Shown here: one piece after another, positions 11,842 to 23,130 of the stretch
How positions within the stretch are numbered: the first letter of the stretch is position 1
Layout: every line of letters starts with the position of its first letter
From: Histoplasma ohiense
Lineage: Eukaryota; Ascomycota; Eurotiomycetes; Onygenales; Ajellomycetaceae
Length of the DNA stretch: 64,000 nucleotides
Assembly (NCBI GenBank): GCA_017607445.1
Contig: JAEVHH010000002.1
Coordinates: forward strand, 2,719,501 to 2,783,500
Direction of reading: 5' to 3'
Position numbers and translations under genes: made by a program
The notes under the pieces: generated by a model
The model's input: the letters and a program-made list of their open reading frames with translations, nothing else
What the model was told of the DNA's origin: nothing
The model's database searches: none

Positions 11842-12462
11842 TCATCCCATTCCCGGAACCCCTGCAAACCCCGTACTCCTCTTTCCAAACTCGACAATGA
11901 CCCCCTTCAGCCTCTCGATCCTCTCTTCTAATACTCTAATCTCATCCTCCTGCTCCGCCACACCCCGCTGTATATCAGGCAATGTCTCCAACGCCGCTCT
12001 TGCTTTTTGGATGCGAATCTTCACCGCACTAGCTTCCGATAGTAGCAACTTCGGGTCCAGAAATGCCACCGCCGCTGCGTCTACAGATGTGGGGCGCGCA
12101 GCGGTTGTATTTGCGGCAACTCCTAGTCCCGTCCCCGGTCCTCCTATAGCTGATGATGGGCCATCGTTGTCGCCTGCAGAGGTTGGATCTGTCTGGTGTT
12201 GGTGCGGGTTTGAGGAGCTTGAGGCAAGGCGGAGGAGAAGGTCGTGGAGCGAGGGGAGGATATCAAACGTTTGTGGAGGGGGGAAGGGAGCGGGTTGTGG
12301 TGTGCCTTGTTGATCTTCCTGTTGGGGCTGGTGCTGGGTTTGAGATTGGACTTGGAGTTGTTGAGGGACGCCTGGTGTAACGGGGGAGGATGTGTTTGTG
12401 GCCGATTGGACTACTTTTATGCCAGGCATGGAAACGGAGGTGGGTGAAAGTGAGGAGGTCAT
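11842..12462 (-). CDS. MED9: Mediator of RNA polymerase II transcription subunit 9
   Basis: Med9 (Cse2) is a middle-module subunit of Mediator, bridging activators and RNA polymerase II in the nucleus. The gene is a single exon of 206 aa. Residues 1-65 are a Ser/Pro/Gln-rich disordered leader. FDILPSLHDLLLRLAS marks the start of the conserved domain, and a second block, LDPKLLLSEASAVKIRIQKA, leads into a predicted coiled coil (QRGVAEQEDEIRVLEERIERL). The two-block arrangement separated by a Gly/Ser/Thr-rich linker is typical of filamentous-fungal Med9. The first ATG of the frame is used. It is divergent from the phosphoglycerate mutase gene. Recognition rests on the FDILP and LDPK...RIQKARAA blocks; function is inferred from the family. 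Confidence 0.82.
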   Translation of the reverse strand: MTSSLSPTSVSMPGIKVVQSATNTSSPVTPGVPQQLQVQSQTQHQPQQEDQQGTPQPAPFPPPQTFDILPSLHDLLLRLASSSSNPHQHQTDPTSAGDNDGPSSAIGGPGTGLGVAANTTAARPTSVDAAAVAFLDPKLLLSEASAVKIRIQKARAALETLPDIQRGVAEQEDEIRVLEERIERLKGVIVEFGKRSTGFAGVPGMG

Positions 12463-12882
12463 AATGATATCAGGTTCTGGCGTCTGGTCGGATTCTTTGG
12501 TTGTATTTTTTATTCTTGCTCGGGCGCAAAGCTCATTGAGAGCTTTCGCAGCTTCCGCGCCAGCTGCTTGTGGTGGTCAGCGAGGGTGGATTGTTCATGA
12601 AGTCGGGAGCTGGCACAATGCTGGAGCAAACGGTGGGTGCTTTGTTCGGTGACGTCGAAAAACTAAGCTGACTACGCCGAATTTATATTTAAATATGTTT
12701 GGACCAGAAAATGCCCCTCCCACGCCAACATTCATTTCCACCGCATATGCTCGCTACTCTACGCGAACGCAAAAGCACGCATTAACGGCTCAATTCCTCA
12801 GCTAAGTGTAACCAATATCTGCTTTTGAATTGTGCCATTAGACACAATCATTTCCTAGTTATCTAGCTTGATATTCGCCACA
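12463..12882. promoter_or_regulatory. Shared divergent promoter of MED9 and iPGM
   Basis: 420 bp separate the two start codons. On the minus strand about 50 codons upstream of MED9 are open but have no ATG and no joinable exon, so I leave them uncalled. An AT-rich patch (about 12678-12700) could serve as a core promoter. Confidence 0.5.
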
Positions 12883-14674
12883 ATGACCAAGGTTGATCAC
12901 AAAGCAGTGCTGAGTATGCCGATTCCTCCAATTGCCCCACACAACCTCTCTATATTATTCTACTTTCGGAGGACGATTTATGATTAACACTAATGACGAC
13001 CTTTGTCAGTCGTTATTGACGGCTGGGGTATTGCTGGCCCTGACTCCCCTCCCGATGGAGACGCTATCGCTGCAGCTAACGCCCCGGTCATGTCCTCGTT
13101 CGCGGACTCCAATTCCAAAACTGCACAGGGCTATACCGAGCTCGATGCTTCCTCCCTCGCCGTGGGCCTCCCAGAAGGCCTCATGGGAAATAGTGAAGTG
13201 GGTCATCTGAATATTGGCGCTGGGCGTGTGGTCTGGCAAGATGTTGTACGCATCGACCAAACCCTGAAGAATGGAGATATGAACAAGACCGAGAACATCG
13301 TCAAAACGTTCCAGAAAGCGAAAGATGGCAATGGGCGATTGCACCTCCTTGGCCTCATCTCTGATGGCGGTGTCCATTCTCACATCAACCATTTATTCGG
13401 GCTACTACAGGTGGCTAAGGAAATGAAGATCCCCAAGGTCTTTATCCATTTCTTTGGGGATGGGAGAGATACGGATCCTAAGAGTGCAGCTGGGTATATG
13501 CAACAATTGCTTGACAAGACCAAAGAATTGGGTGTTGGGGAGTTGGCGACCGTGGTAGGCAGATATTTTGCTATGGATCGCGATAAGAGGTGGGATCGTA
13601 TCGAGATTGCTTTGCACGGGCTTGTTACTGGTGAAGGAGGGGAAGAATCCACAGACCCAGTCCAGACCATCAAGGAGAGATATCAGAAAGGAGAAAATGA
13701 CGAGTTCTTGAAGCCAATTATTATTGGAGGAAAGGAGAGGAGAATACAAGGTACAATTCACGCTTCTCCCACCCCTGCTGTATTTCACATCTGCTTACCT
13801 AGATCTAAAGACAATGACACACTCTTCTTCTTCAACTACCGCTCGGACCGTGTACGGGAAATAACCCAGCTCCTCGGGGACGTCGACCGGTCCCCCAAAC
13901 CAAACTTCCCTTACCCCAAAAACATCTCAATCACAACTATGACCCAATATAAAACTGACTATAAATTCCCCATCGCTTTTCCCCCTCAGCACATGGGCAA
14001 CGTTCTCGCGGAATGGCTGGGCAAGCAAGGCCTCAAACAATGCCACATCGCCGAGACAGAGAAATACGCTCATGTCACTTTCTTCTTCAACGGCGGCGTT
14101 GAGAAGCAGTTCCTCGGCGAAGAGCGGGAGTTAATCCCGTCTCCAAAAGTAGCAACCTATGACCTCGACCCGAAAATGAGTGCTGCTCCTGTGGCAGATA
14201 AGCTTGCTGAGCGTATTGGTGAGAAGAAATTTGAGTTTTTGATGAACAATTTCGCCCCGCCGGATATGGTGGGCCATACTGGAGTGTATGAAGCTGCCGT
14301 TGAGGCTGTGACGGCAACGGATAAGGCTATTGGGAGAGTGTTTGAAGCTTGCAAGCAGCACGGATATATCCTTTTCGTCACGGCTGATCATGGGTATGCA
14401 TATTTTTGCTATCTTTCTGGTTTGAATTTCAATGCGAAAGGAGTGCTAACAAGTCCGGTACAGAAACGCCGAGGAGATGAAGAACGCTGAAGGAACGCCC
14501 AAGACGTCACATACGACTAACAAAGTCCCTTTCATCATGGCCAACGCGCCAGAGGGTTGGAGCTTGAAGAAGTCCGGTGGAGTTTTGGGCGATGTCGCAC
14601 CGACCATCCTCGCAGCCATGGGCATCGAACAACCTAAGGAGATGACAGGACATAGCCTTCTTGTCAGGACTTAG
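12883..14674 (+). CDS. gpmI: 2,3-bisphosphoglycerate-independent phosphoglycerate mutase
   Basis: This metalloenzyme of the alkaline phosphatase superfamily interconverts 3- and 2-phosphoglycerate in glycolysis and gluconeogenesis. Filamentous ascomycetes use this form, unlike the cofactor-dependent Gpm1 of yeast. Four exons are 12883-12913, 13010-13750, 13811-14393 and 14464-14674, giving 521 aa. Motifs are VIDGWG (metal-binding Asp), MGNSEVGHLNIGAGR with the catalytic serine, GDGRDTDP, NYRSDR, NFAPPDMVGHTG and ADHGNAEEM (split by the last intron). The second intron (13751-13810) is 60 bp and has no stop in frame, so its retention would insert 20 residues; removing it restores RIQ-DNDTLFFFNYRSDR, as the family expects. 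The very short first exon encodes MTKVDHKAVL. Confidence 0.96.
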
Positions 14675-15353
14675 AACTATTCGTATTTACATTGAGTGCA
14701 GCATCGAGATAGGGATAGACAGCCTGTATGCTTTGTCCGAATGTGAGTTTTGTTTCATTTATCTTTTTCTTAAGTTCTGTTTCATCCGTGAAACGGGCCA
14801 AAGAGGGAACCCATTTCGTGCTTAGAGGATAGGCTTAGAGGATAGAGATGGGTGAGAGAGTTGTGACATTTGCATAGCTAGGCAATGTCTCAAGATTTAT
14901 CGGCTTTGGCAGGTATCCTTTGGTGGCTGCGGAGTATGTATGCATCGAGGAATTAAAGTTCGGAAAAGCTTCCTTCCTTCGGCCATGATATTCTGAAAAA
15001 GATCCAGCGCGCATGTTATATTCGGGAAAATAGTGCGCTAAAGTTATACGTCATTTTAACCGTTTTATATTGTGAAACTCCCCAGCGGTGCACTTCTATT
15101 TCCTGTACAGCCTTTGGCGCTTCGTGAATCCGCCGATTGCATGATTCTTGGAAGTATAGTTCCTAAATAGCAATCAAACCACCTATAGGTGATTTAGCCT
15201 AAAACATTTCCAGGTCATTTACAGCGGATTGGAGCCTCCCACGGCTCGGAAACTATTTCGTAATCGGTCGTCAGAGAGGAACGATATGGTTCATTGCAGA
15301 ACGGAATCGACCCAGGTATCAAATCATTAATTATGCTATGTATGACTGTACAA
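14675..15353. other. Convergent 3' region, iPGM / prefoldin 6
   Basis: 679 bp lie between the two stop codons. I see no gene. It is moderately AT-rich, with a short direct repeat of GCTTAGAGGATAG near 14820-14842. Confidence 0.6.
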
Positions 15354-16073
15354 TTAGGCGGTAGCTGCGCCTACTTGTTGCTGTTGCTGCTGCTGCTGCA
15401 CTTGCGTTTGTAGTTGGATAATCTATGACAGGGTTAGATAGGTTGTCGTAAAACGAGATGATGATATATGGCAAGAAATACCTCTATCTTCTTCTTCTCA
15501 CTCTTTTCTTGGATATCATGTATTTGCTTTTCGATACGAGTTCTAGTTTATTCCATCTCTCAAGTTAGCAATGCTCTGCCAAAGGGAGTGAAAAGCGAAA
15601 ATTTCCTGGAAGGAGGCCGATCTCCTCGCTCTGGCCGAGGAAAAAGCGATAGTATAAGGAGTGCACATACATCTCCTTTTCGATAAAATCTAGACGCCCA
15701 TCTACAGCCATCATGGCGTCACTTTTATCTTGCTTAAGAAGAATCGGACCAACCAGTTTGTAAATATTCGCGTCGGTTTCGAGGGACTTGAATTCCTATG
15801 TATGCAAGAAATTGGAGGAAATATCAGCATGATAACCGCAATGAAAGTATTCTTCATGAAATGCAGCTTTCCCTCACATTCTGCACACTTTTGTTCTCCT
15901 GTTGCTGTGCCTCTAATTTCTCACGGGCTTGTACAATCTCTTGGAGTTCTGTGGTGGCGTAAGAATGGACTGTTAGAAGGTATCTTTAAGAGAGGGGTAT
16001 GCTGTAACGGACCTGTTTCGAGTTTCTGGTACTCATCACTGAGGATCTGGAGCTGTTTTTGTGGATCCGCCAT
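15354..16073 (-). CDS. YKE2: Prefoldin subunit 6
   Basis: This is a beta-type subunit of the hetero-hexameric prefoldin co-chaperone, which hands nascent actin and tubulin to CCT in the cytosol. None of its five exons is long enough to stand out as an ORF: 16013-16073, 15878-15948, 15671-15795, 15482-15542 and 15354-15422 (minus strand), giving 128 aa. It reads MADPQKQLQILSDEYQKLET, then two coiled coils flanking the central hairpin segment (IYKLVGPILLKQDKSDA), and ends in a glutamine run followed by VGAATA. All five phases agree. The first donor (GTCCGT) is weak compared with the others. It is divergent from VPS4. A CCT subunit gene (CCT6) lies about 30 kb away; the two proteins are functional partners. 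Confidence 0.92.
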
Positions 16074-16490
16074 GGTACCTATATGAATGAGATGTTGTGC
16101 GCTGATATTATCGTCGAACTAGGGATTGTTTCGGTGTTTCTTTCAAAAGAGGGATGTTGTCAAACTTATTTAACCCACATCTCGATGGCAACGGCACTAG
16201 CGCGGAGCCTCCACCTCCAACCCACTGGCATCCCATCCAACAGCTTTCACCTCACAACAACAGTCCCTGTTCTCTCACATATAATAAAGGTTGGCAGCCA
16301 GAGTTACGAAGTATCTCCAGTTTCTTCAAATACAAGTTTTGTGCCACGTCTGACTGCCATTCCGCTTCCCGGTCCCTCTTTTGTTTTGCTCGCGTGGGGT
16401 TTCTCCCAGGAGGGGGAACGTCGAATCGGGTATCAAGTCATTCAGTTAGTTCTAGCAAGTCAACTAGAATTACAGGTATAATATACCACC
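16074..16490. promoter_or_regulatory. Shared divergent promoter of PFD6 and VPS4
   Basis: 417 bp separate the start codons. Long open frames across this stretch on the plus strand have no family resemblance and overlap prefoldin 6, so I treat them as chance. Confidence 0.55.
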
Positions 16491-18065
16491 ATGAGCAATA
16501 CAGATTTCCTCGGACGGGCTATAGATACCGTGAAAAAGGCCATCGAACATGATAACGCTGGCGAATATGAGAAAGCTTACCAGACGTATTATTCCGCTCT
16601 CGAGCTGTTCATGCTGGCTTTAAAATGGGAAAAGAACCCAAAATCGAAAGAGATGATTCGAGCAAAAACTGGAGAATATATGGAAAGAGCTGAAAAACTG
16701 AAGAACCACCTGGCAGGGAACGATAATCGGAAAAAACCCAGTGCTGTAGGGGCGAATGGGAAAGTTGCACATGGTAGTGGGAAAGGAGCGTAGGTTTATC
16801 ACCGACCCTTAGGCTTGGTCTGTTTGGTGCCTCTGGCCTGCCTTGGGAGGCCCTTGTTCACGAATATACGTAGCTGACACTTGATGGCTGAATTAGAAAA
16901 GACGACGACGACGAAGATGCCGAAGCGAAAAAGCTGCGAGCTGCCCTGGCTGGATCTATCTTATCTGACAAACCAAATGTTAAGTGGGAGGATGTTGCTG
17001 GTCTCGATCAGGCGAAAGAAGCCCTCAAAGAAGCGGTTATTATGCCCATGAAATTCCCCCATCTCTTCACAGGTCACAGACAGCCGTGGAAGGCTATATT
17101 ACTTTATGGGCCACCGGGAACTGGAAAATCGTACCTCGCCAAGGCAGTAGCTACGGAAGCGAATAGCACGTTTTTCAGTGTGAGCAGTAGTGATTTGGTC
17201 TCGAAATGGATGGGTGAAAGTGAAAGGTAAGAGAAAAGTTGCACTAGAACTATTTATCATGCGGTTTATTGTCCTTGCCCGGAATTGTCTCTAACTTGAA
17301 CTTTCAGGCTCGTCAAGCAACTTTTTAATATGGCTCGTGAGAGCAGGCCGGCGATTATATTTATCGATGAGGTGGATGCTCTTTGCGGTCCTCGTGGTGA
17401 AGGAGAGTCTGAAGCCTCCCGTCGTATAAAGACAGAATTGCTCGTTCAAATGCAAGGCGTTGGCAAGGATTCTGAAGGAATCTTAGTACTTGGAGCCACA
17501 AACATTCCCTGGCAATTAGATATGGCTATCAGGCGACGGTTCCAACGAAGAGTTCACATCGGTCTTCCAGATGTTCGGGCAAGGGTGAAGATGTTCATGC
17601 TAAATGTTGGAAGCACACCGTGCCAGCTGACCAATGCGGATTACCGACAACTTGCTGAAATGAGCGAAGGATACTCTGGAAGTGATATCAGCGTAGTTGT
17701 TCAAGATGCACTCATGCAACCTATCCGCAAAATTCAAACTGCGACGCATTATAAAAAGGTATATCATCTTCCTCCTTACCATCCCCGTGCCTTCTTAAGC
17801 AGAAATAGAGGTGTATTACAAAATCCTAACAGAGCCCATTCAGGTAATTGTGGACGGGCAGGAAAAGCTCACACCATGTTCTCCAGGCGACAATGGGGCT
17901 ATGGAAATGACATGGGTGGACATCGATTCGGATAAACTCCTCGAGCCACCCCTTCTACTTAGAGATTTCATCAAGGCGTTGAAGTCTTCGCGCCCCACCG
18001 TGAGCGAAGAAGATTTAAAGAAAAATAACGAATGGACCTTGGAGTTCGGTAGTGAGGGGTCGTGA
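16491..18065 (+). CDS. VPS4: AAA ATPase Vps4, ESCRT-III disassembly
   Basis: Vps4 is the AAA ATPase that disassembles ESCRT-III in multivesicular body formation, cytokinesis and nuclear-envelope quality control. Four exons are 16491-16789, 16897-17226, 17308-17758 and 17844-18065, giving 433 aa. The MIT domain (about 1-75) is seen as FLGRAIDTVKKAIEHD...YYSALELFMLALKWEKNPK. An acidic/lysine linker DDDDEDAEAKK leads to the AAA core: Walker A GPPGTGKS (about 171-178), Walker B IIFIDEVD (about 226-233), second region of homology RRRFQRRVHIGLPD, and a C-terminal helix ending EWTLEFGSEGS. The WVDIDSDKLLEPPLLLRDF stretch is the beta-domain/C-terminal helix region. All phases agree. Length and motif order are those of a complete protein. 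Confidence 0.97.
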
Positions 18066-18948
18066 TATATATTACATGTTTCTTTTTAAATCTTCATATA
18101 GAGTATAGGTGTTGCTTCTCTTAATGTTTCGAGGCGTCTTTGTCCAATTCTGATGGGCGAATTCTGATGGATTGTTTAGCACACCTTTTATCTTTACAAT
18201 CCAGTTCTGTCACTTGACCATTTTGGTATTTCTTTCCTTGGATGGCATATTTATGATGAGCGCCTCTGGTTTGGTAGTATTTTCCAGCCCATTTCATGCC
18301 TGGGAGACTATGATATTCGCCTACTTTTCTTCTCTTCCTGTCTTTTCTTTTTTTGACAATTTGTCCTATTTATTTTTGTCTAAGTATACTTCTCGATTTT
18401 TGTCTCGGCTGTTGAAAGAGGCGAACCGTTGCCTTTTATCTCCATTCCCCTCTCCATCACCTATCCTTTTTTTCTCACTTCGGCGGGGCGTTACTCATAA
18501 AGGGTATTAATAACAAGCGCCGTAGAAAATGTATATGCCATGCGTCTTATGCAAGAGACAAAATAAAACCGTGAACAAAGGGAAATTAATCATCAAGAAC
18601 TGCCAATTTGCTTCATATATATGGATATATAAGGCCTGTTTACCAAGCAGGCAACGCCAATGAAACAACGATGGTGGAAGAGTATCATATGGAATAAGGA
18701 TGACAAACAAGAAAAGAACAGAAGAGTAATAATGCTCCGCAGAGCGATAAGGTGAAACCCCATAAACACCGGGCAGAAGGAACCCTCAAGTATTCCGTAT
18801 ATGGCAAAGAAAAGAGAATTTCGAACGACTAATACAAATCGAACCCAATCGCCCAAAATTCCAGAAAATTGCAAATCGAACAGAGACATGGAACTAAGCG
18901 TAGAAGCAACAAAAATGGGAAGAGTAGCACGGAGAATATCAAATACTC
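18066..18948. other. Convergent 3' region, VPS4 / Pcp1-like gene
   Basis: 883 bp lie between the stop codons. The plus strand is T-rich over 18170-18480, giving hydrophobic but unconvincing translations. No supportable gene is present; it probably holds both 3' UTRs. Confidence 0.6.
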
Positions 18949-21900
18949 TCAGTCAGTCAGAGCTTTCCTTCTCATACTTTCCCTTTTCTTCAATACCTCC
19001 CCTTTCGCTTTCCGAAGGCCTTCACCAAGTTTCTTTGATTTCTTCCATTCAGCACTCATCAATTGCATCCGGCAGACAGCCAAGGCCATGCATGCTACAG
19101 CTTTAAATTTTAGACGGGCGTCAAATTTCTTTGGCGGGCTGTTGGGCTTCACCCCCATTTCAGCGATCATTTTGAGGTCGGTTTCGTTACTGTACGTACA
19201 AAGGAGGAAGGAAAACATTTCACATTAGCCATGCCTATACTTGAAAAGGAAAGGAGCAAACATAATGAACATGTCTGCCGGACAGAGACGACGTACCATG
19301 CAATCCGAACCCGTTCACCCAGCTCCATGAGCCCCTTACTCCACGCAAGATCCTGACGGAATTTCTCCTCCCGGACCAATCGGGCCCTTAACCACATAAT
19401 CTCTTTCCCTAAACCTTTGATTTCCTTGGCGTGTCGTCCTTTTCGTTCCGAATGTTGCGTCAACTCCTCTAGTAGAGCCTCGTATCTGGCCTGTAATGAC
19501 TCTAGCTCGTGACGAGCTGTGTCTGCTTTCTTAATGGACAGGGCGCGCTCGTCACGGACTCTACGGAGATGCGTTCTCAATTCATGAACACGCGTGTCAC
19601 GCTCGGAAAGGCGTACCGCTAAAGATTCGGCCTCGAGAGTCGATGATTTGAGCAGGTCGTGGAGATCTCTACGCTCTTCTTCGTTTACTGAGGCATGTTG
19701 CAATTCGTGGTTTTGGGTTTTTAGATCTTTCATGGCCTTGTGCATGTCGAGTAGCTGGCTGCGAAGGCTCCGAAGCTCCTCTTGGACTTTAAGTGGCGTC
19801 GAAGGGGATACTTTTGGAGAGCGGGTGCTCAGCGCCTTAGCTTTGAGCTCATGATTCTCCCGCTCCAATTCTACGATGCGCATTTTCAGGTCTCGGATGG
19901 AGGCCTTGAGTGTTGATTCACGTTCAAGTGCGTCTCTCTCTTGGCGTCGTGCATCTTCCAGGCTTCGCCGCAGGATTGAGAAGTCGGGTGACGTAGATGC
20001 TTCCGCGCGAATAGAAGCCTGATTGTTCAAGAGAGTTTCGAGTTCTTGGGTACGTAGTTCGAGTCGCTCAGCTTTGTTTTTGGCGGCAATGAGTTCGTGG
20101 TCGCGTTTTTCCGATAAAATGAACAGCCTGTCTTGGAGTTGGTCAATTTCCGCAGAGAGTCGATTCTCCTCCGCTGCTGCCCGTTCGATTTCGTTATCAA
20201 GACCGACTTGTAACTTATCTTTGGTTTCCAGTAACGCTTTCTTTTCGTCTCTCAGGCGGTTTAGGTCGTTTTCGAGTCTCAGCTTAGATTTTCGAAGGTC
20301 GATCTTTTCCTGGTCGAGACGGTAAGTATCATCGACCTGGCCTTGAATCTGATTAATCTGACTTTGCAATTCATCACGTTCGGCTTCCAATTCGGCGGAC
20401 GACATGCGTAGATTATGAATTTCGATGTTCGCGTTAGCTAGCTTGTCTCGAGTAACTTGTCTCTCTTTATTAGCTGCCTGCAACTGTTTCTCCAAATCCG
20501 AAGCACCCGATTTCTGAAAATTCCCGGCAAAGGCCCGCTCATCTTCCAGCGTAGCTTGCAATACCACAATATCATCCTCAAGCGTTTGCAATTTCTCTCT
20601 TAGGTTGCTTTCTTCCCGCCTAGCCACCCTTAATTCCTCTTTGACGCTCATCAGCTCCTGCCTTTGGGTTTCTGCAGCTTGGCGTTTAGACGCAATATCA
20701 TCATTAAGCTCTTTGATTTGGCGATTCAGTAGTTCCTCATCCTGCAGATGGCGTTGCTTCTCGTTTTCGAGTATATTTTGGAGATTTTCTTCTCGTCCGG
20801 ATAGTGTTGTCTCGACGTTCTGTAGTTTGTCTATCGTCCGCTTATATCCAGTAGCTTGTTGTTCAACCTTTTCCTTTTGAAGCTCCAAATTTCGTTTCTG
20901 ACTCTCCCACCTATCTCGATCTGCCGCATGTTGACCTTCTTGATCTTCAATGTCGTGTTTTAAAGACTCTATCTGATCGCGAAGCTGATCCAGCTGAGCT
21001 CTGTGCTGCATTCGGAGTTCATCTGTGTCATTCATGTATTGGTCCCTTTCCGCTTCCATTTGTTCTTCGAGATTCGATATCCGAGTCTTTGCCTGGGCCA
21101 GATCACGCTGAAGACTAGAAGACTCACTGGCAAGCGCATCGTGACGAGTTTTCAGGACAACTTTTGCATCCTCCCCATTTCGGATATCGTCCTCAACTTG
21201 GTGTAGACGTTCCAAAATGTCGTGCCGTTCCCTTCTAGCAATATCTCGCTCATGTTGGGCTAAATCAAGATCGTCCTGCAATCTTGCCTTCTCTGCGGAT
21301 AGCTCTTCTTTGAGTGCTTCAACCTCCTCCTCAAGCTTGGTTGCCTCGCGAATCTTGCTCTGGAAATTTACCTCCAGCGCAGTGTGCTCCTTCCGGAGGT
21401 TGTTAATTTCGTCTTCCAATCTGTTGGCTTTTTCCTCTAGTTGGCGGCTGAGTCCTTTGGTGTAGAAAGATTTGTCGGTCATTTCATCTTGAAGCTCCTT
21501 CAAATCTTCTACGGCTTGCTCCTTCTCTTCAACTGCTTTTTCACACTTTGACTTTGCCTCACTTGCTTCCGACTTTGCTTGTTCTAGACAACTTTGGAGA
21601 GTATCTAACTGCTCCTTCGCCCGTTGAAGTGCAGCTTCAAGCTGAGCAATAGAGTCCTTCTCATTTTGCTGCTTTTCCTTCAAGTTTTCAATCTCATCTT
21701 CCTGGTTCTCAACAAGCTCGTTTTTCCGCCTGAGCTCATATTGTAAGTCCTGTATCTCATCCCGAAGCTGCTGTAGACTCTCTGACTCATTCACTTTCAT
21801 GAAATCCACCTCTTCTTGCAGATCATGGAGTTCATTATTTTTGCACTCTAAATCTTCGCGCAATTGGTTCAATTCTCTCTGCAGATTTTCGTTAGCATGT

Positions 21901-22828
21901 CTTTGACTTGCATGTGACTGCAGTTCTTGCAACTCCGCCTGGCATTCCGCCAGATCCTGTTCCGCGCGCCGAAGACTTTTCTTGCATTGGTGTAAATCAC
22001 GCTCCATCGTCAGTTTTGTGACTTTGAGTTCGGTGTTTTCTTGTATCGCAGCTTGGGCAAATTCGGGTTTCGACAACTTGAAGTTTTGCTCTAAAAAATG
22101 TATTTTTAATTTTAGGCCGAAATTTTCCTTATCGAGTTTATCAATAACCTACAACACAATTTCAAAACTGTTAGGAACCTCTACAGAAAGCGCAAAATAG
22201 AACTTAGGAAGAGTACCTTTTCTTGTTCTCTTAATGTCATCACGTTATGCCCATCCCCGACGACATTGCCATTCCTCCCCGGCAGTGAAGGGAGAGGGGT
22301 GCTTTGAGTGCTGCTGCTAGCTATTCGCGGAACCGGTGTAGGGTCACCATCAAGGTTTGTGGAGTCATCTCCATATCCAGTCACATCCATTTTCGGCAAT
22401 CCCGGGGTATTACGGTTACTTTGATATCCATTTCTCAGGGCAGCTGGCGTTTCCGGACCAGAGCGTCGACGCGTCGAATAGTCATGTCGAGTCAACTTAT
22501 TCCTGGTGACGCTGTTCAGCATCGGAGTAAATTCTCCCTTTGGAGGTGGGACAGTTGGAAGATTGCGCCGGTCATGGAAACCATTTCTTGTTGGATTCCG
22601 TCCTGAGCCCGCTCTCGGAGTTTTTAAACTAAATCCAGAGCGCCTTCGACTTCGCCCAGTTTCGAAGTCTTTGAGTAAATCATGATCTTTAGAAGGAGAC
22701 TGAAACGAGTTTTCAACAGAGTCCAAAGCCGACAAATTATTGCGTGCAGCGCTCCGGAAGCCATTGGTTAAGTAGGTCGCGTTCGCATCAATTTCGGTCC
22801 GCGGGGTATCGATGTAGGGGAGCGCCAT
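18949..22828 (-). CDS. Pcp1/pericentrin-like spindle pole body protein (Cnn_1N + PACT)
   Basis: This large coiled-coil protein is expected to anchor gamma-tubulin complexes at the spindle pole body. Three exons (22217-22828, 19297-22148, 18949-19189) give 1234 aa. Residues 1-195 are a disordered Ser/Arg/Pro leader. A CM1/centrosomin-N motif spans the first splice junction: LREQEK joined to VIDKLDKENFGLKLKIHFLE, which binds gamma-tubulin complexes. About 850 residues of almost unbroken heptad coiled coil follow. The end carries a PACT-like domain: WLRARLVREEKFRQDLAWSK, ending in NETDLKMIAEMGV and basic helices (residues about 1080-1234). Having both CM1 and PACT points to Pcp1/PcpA rather than Mto1/ApsB, but the paralogue choice is inference. 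It is divergent from SGT1. Confidence 0.88.
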
Positions 22829-23130
22829 GTTTGTCCTATAGATGCTGGTGAACCTGATTCGTACTGGGCAGGCCGTGTATTCATTATGAGCAAAGCAGAC
22901 TGAATCATTGAACGCCAAAGTGCCCTCCCAAAACCTCAGTGATAAATGAATATGCGGCGACGCTGTCTGTGGAAAGACGTGTTTGGCGATGTTTACATCT
23001 AGCCTAATCGGGTGTAGTGTCTTTCCATACTTCGCATTGACGGTAAAACATCGGCCCGGTTTGCATCCAGACCAGAGCATGTTGGTGCAATATTTCACAA
23101 GCCCAAAGGGCAAGAAAACCAGGTTATAAC
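22829..23130. promoter_or_regulatory. Shared divergent promoter of Pcp1-like gene and SGT1
   Basis: 302 bp separate the start codons. The minus-strand frame of the Pcp1-like first exon stays open to 23113, so a longer N-terminus cannot be excluded, but the first in-frame ATG with a conserved-looking start (MALPYIDTPRTEID) is at 22828. Confidence 0.5.

Noticed and set aside
12500..12660. About 50 open codons on the minus strand upstream of MED9, ending KLSMSFAPEQE
   Set aside because: No ATG, no convincing splice partner, and the MED9 start downstream is complete on its own.
16059..16552. Overlapping 132-140-codon plus-strand frames between prefoldin 6 and VPS4
   Set aside because: They overlap prefoldin 6 or run into VPS4 in the wrong frame and resemble nothing.
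19594..21465. Several 80-100-codon plus-strand Ser-rich ORFs
   Set aside because: They are antisense shadows of the glutamate/lysine-rich coiled coil of the Pcp1-like gene.
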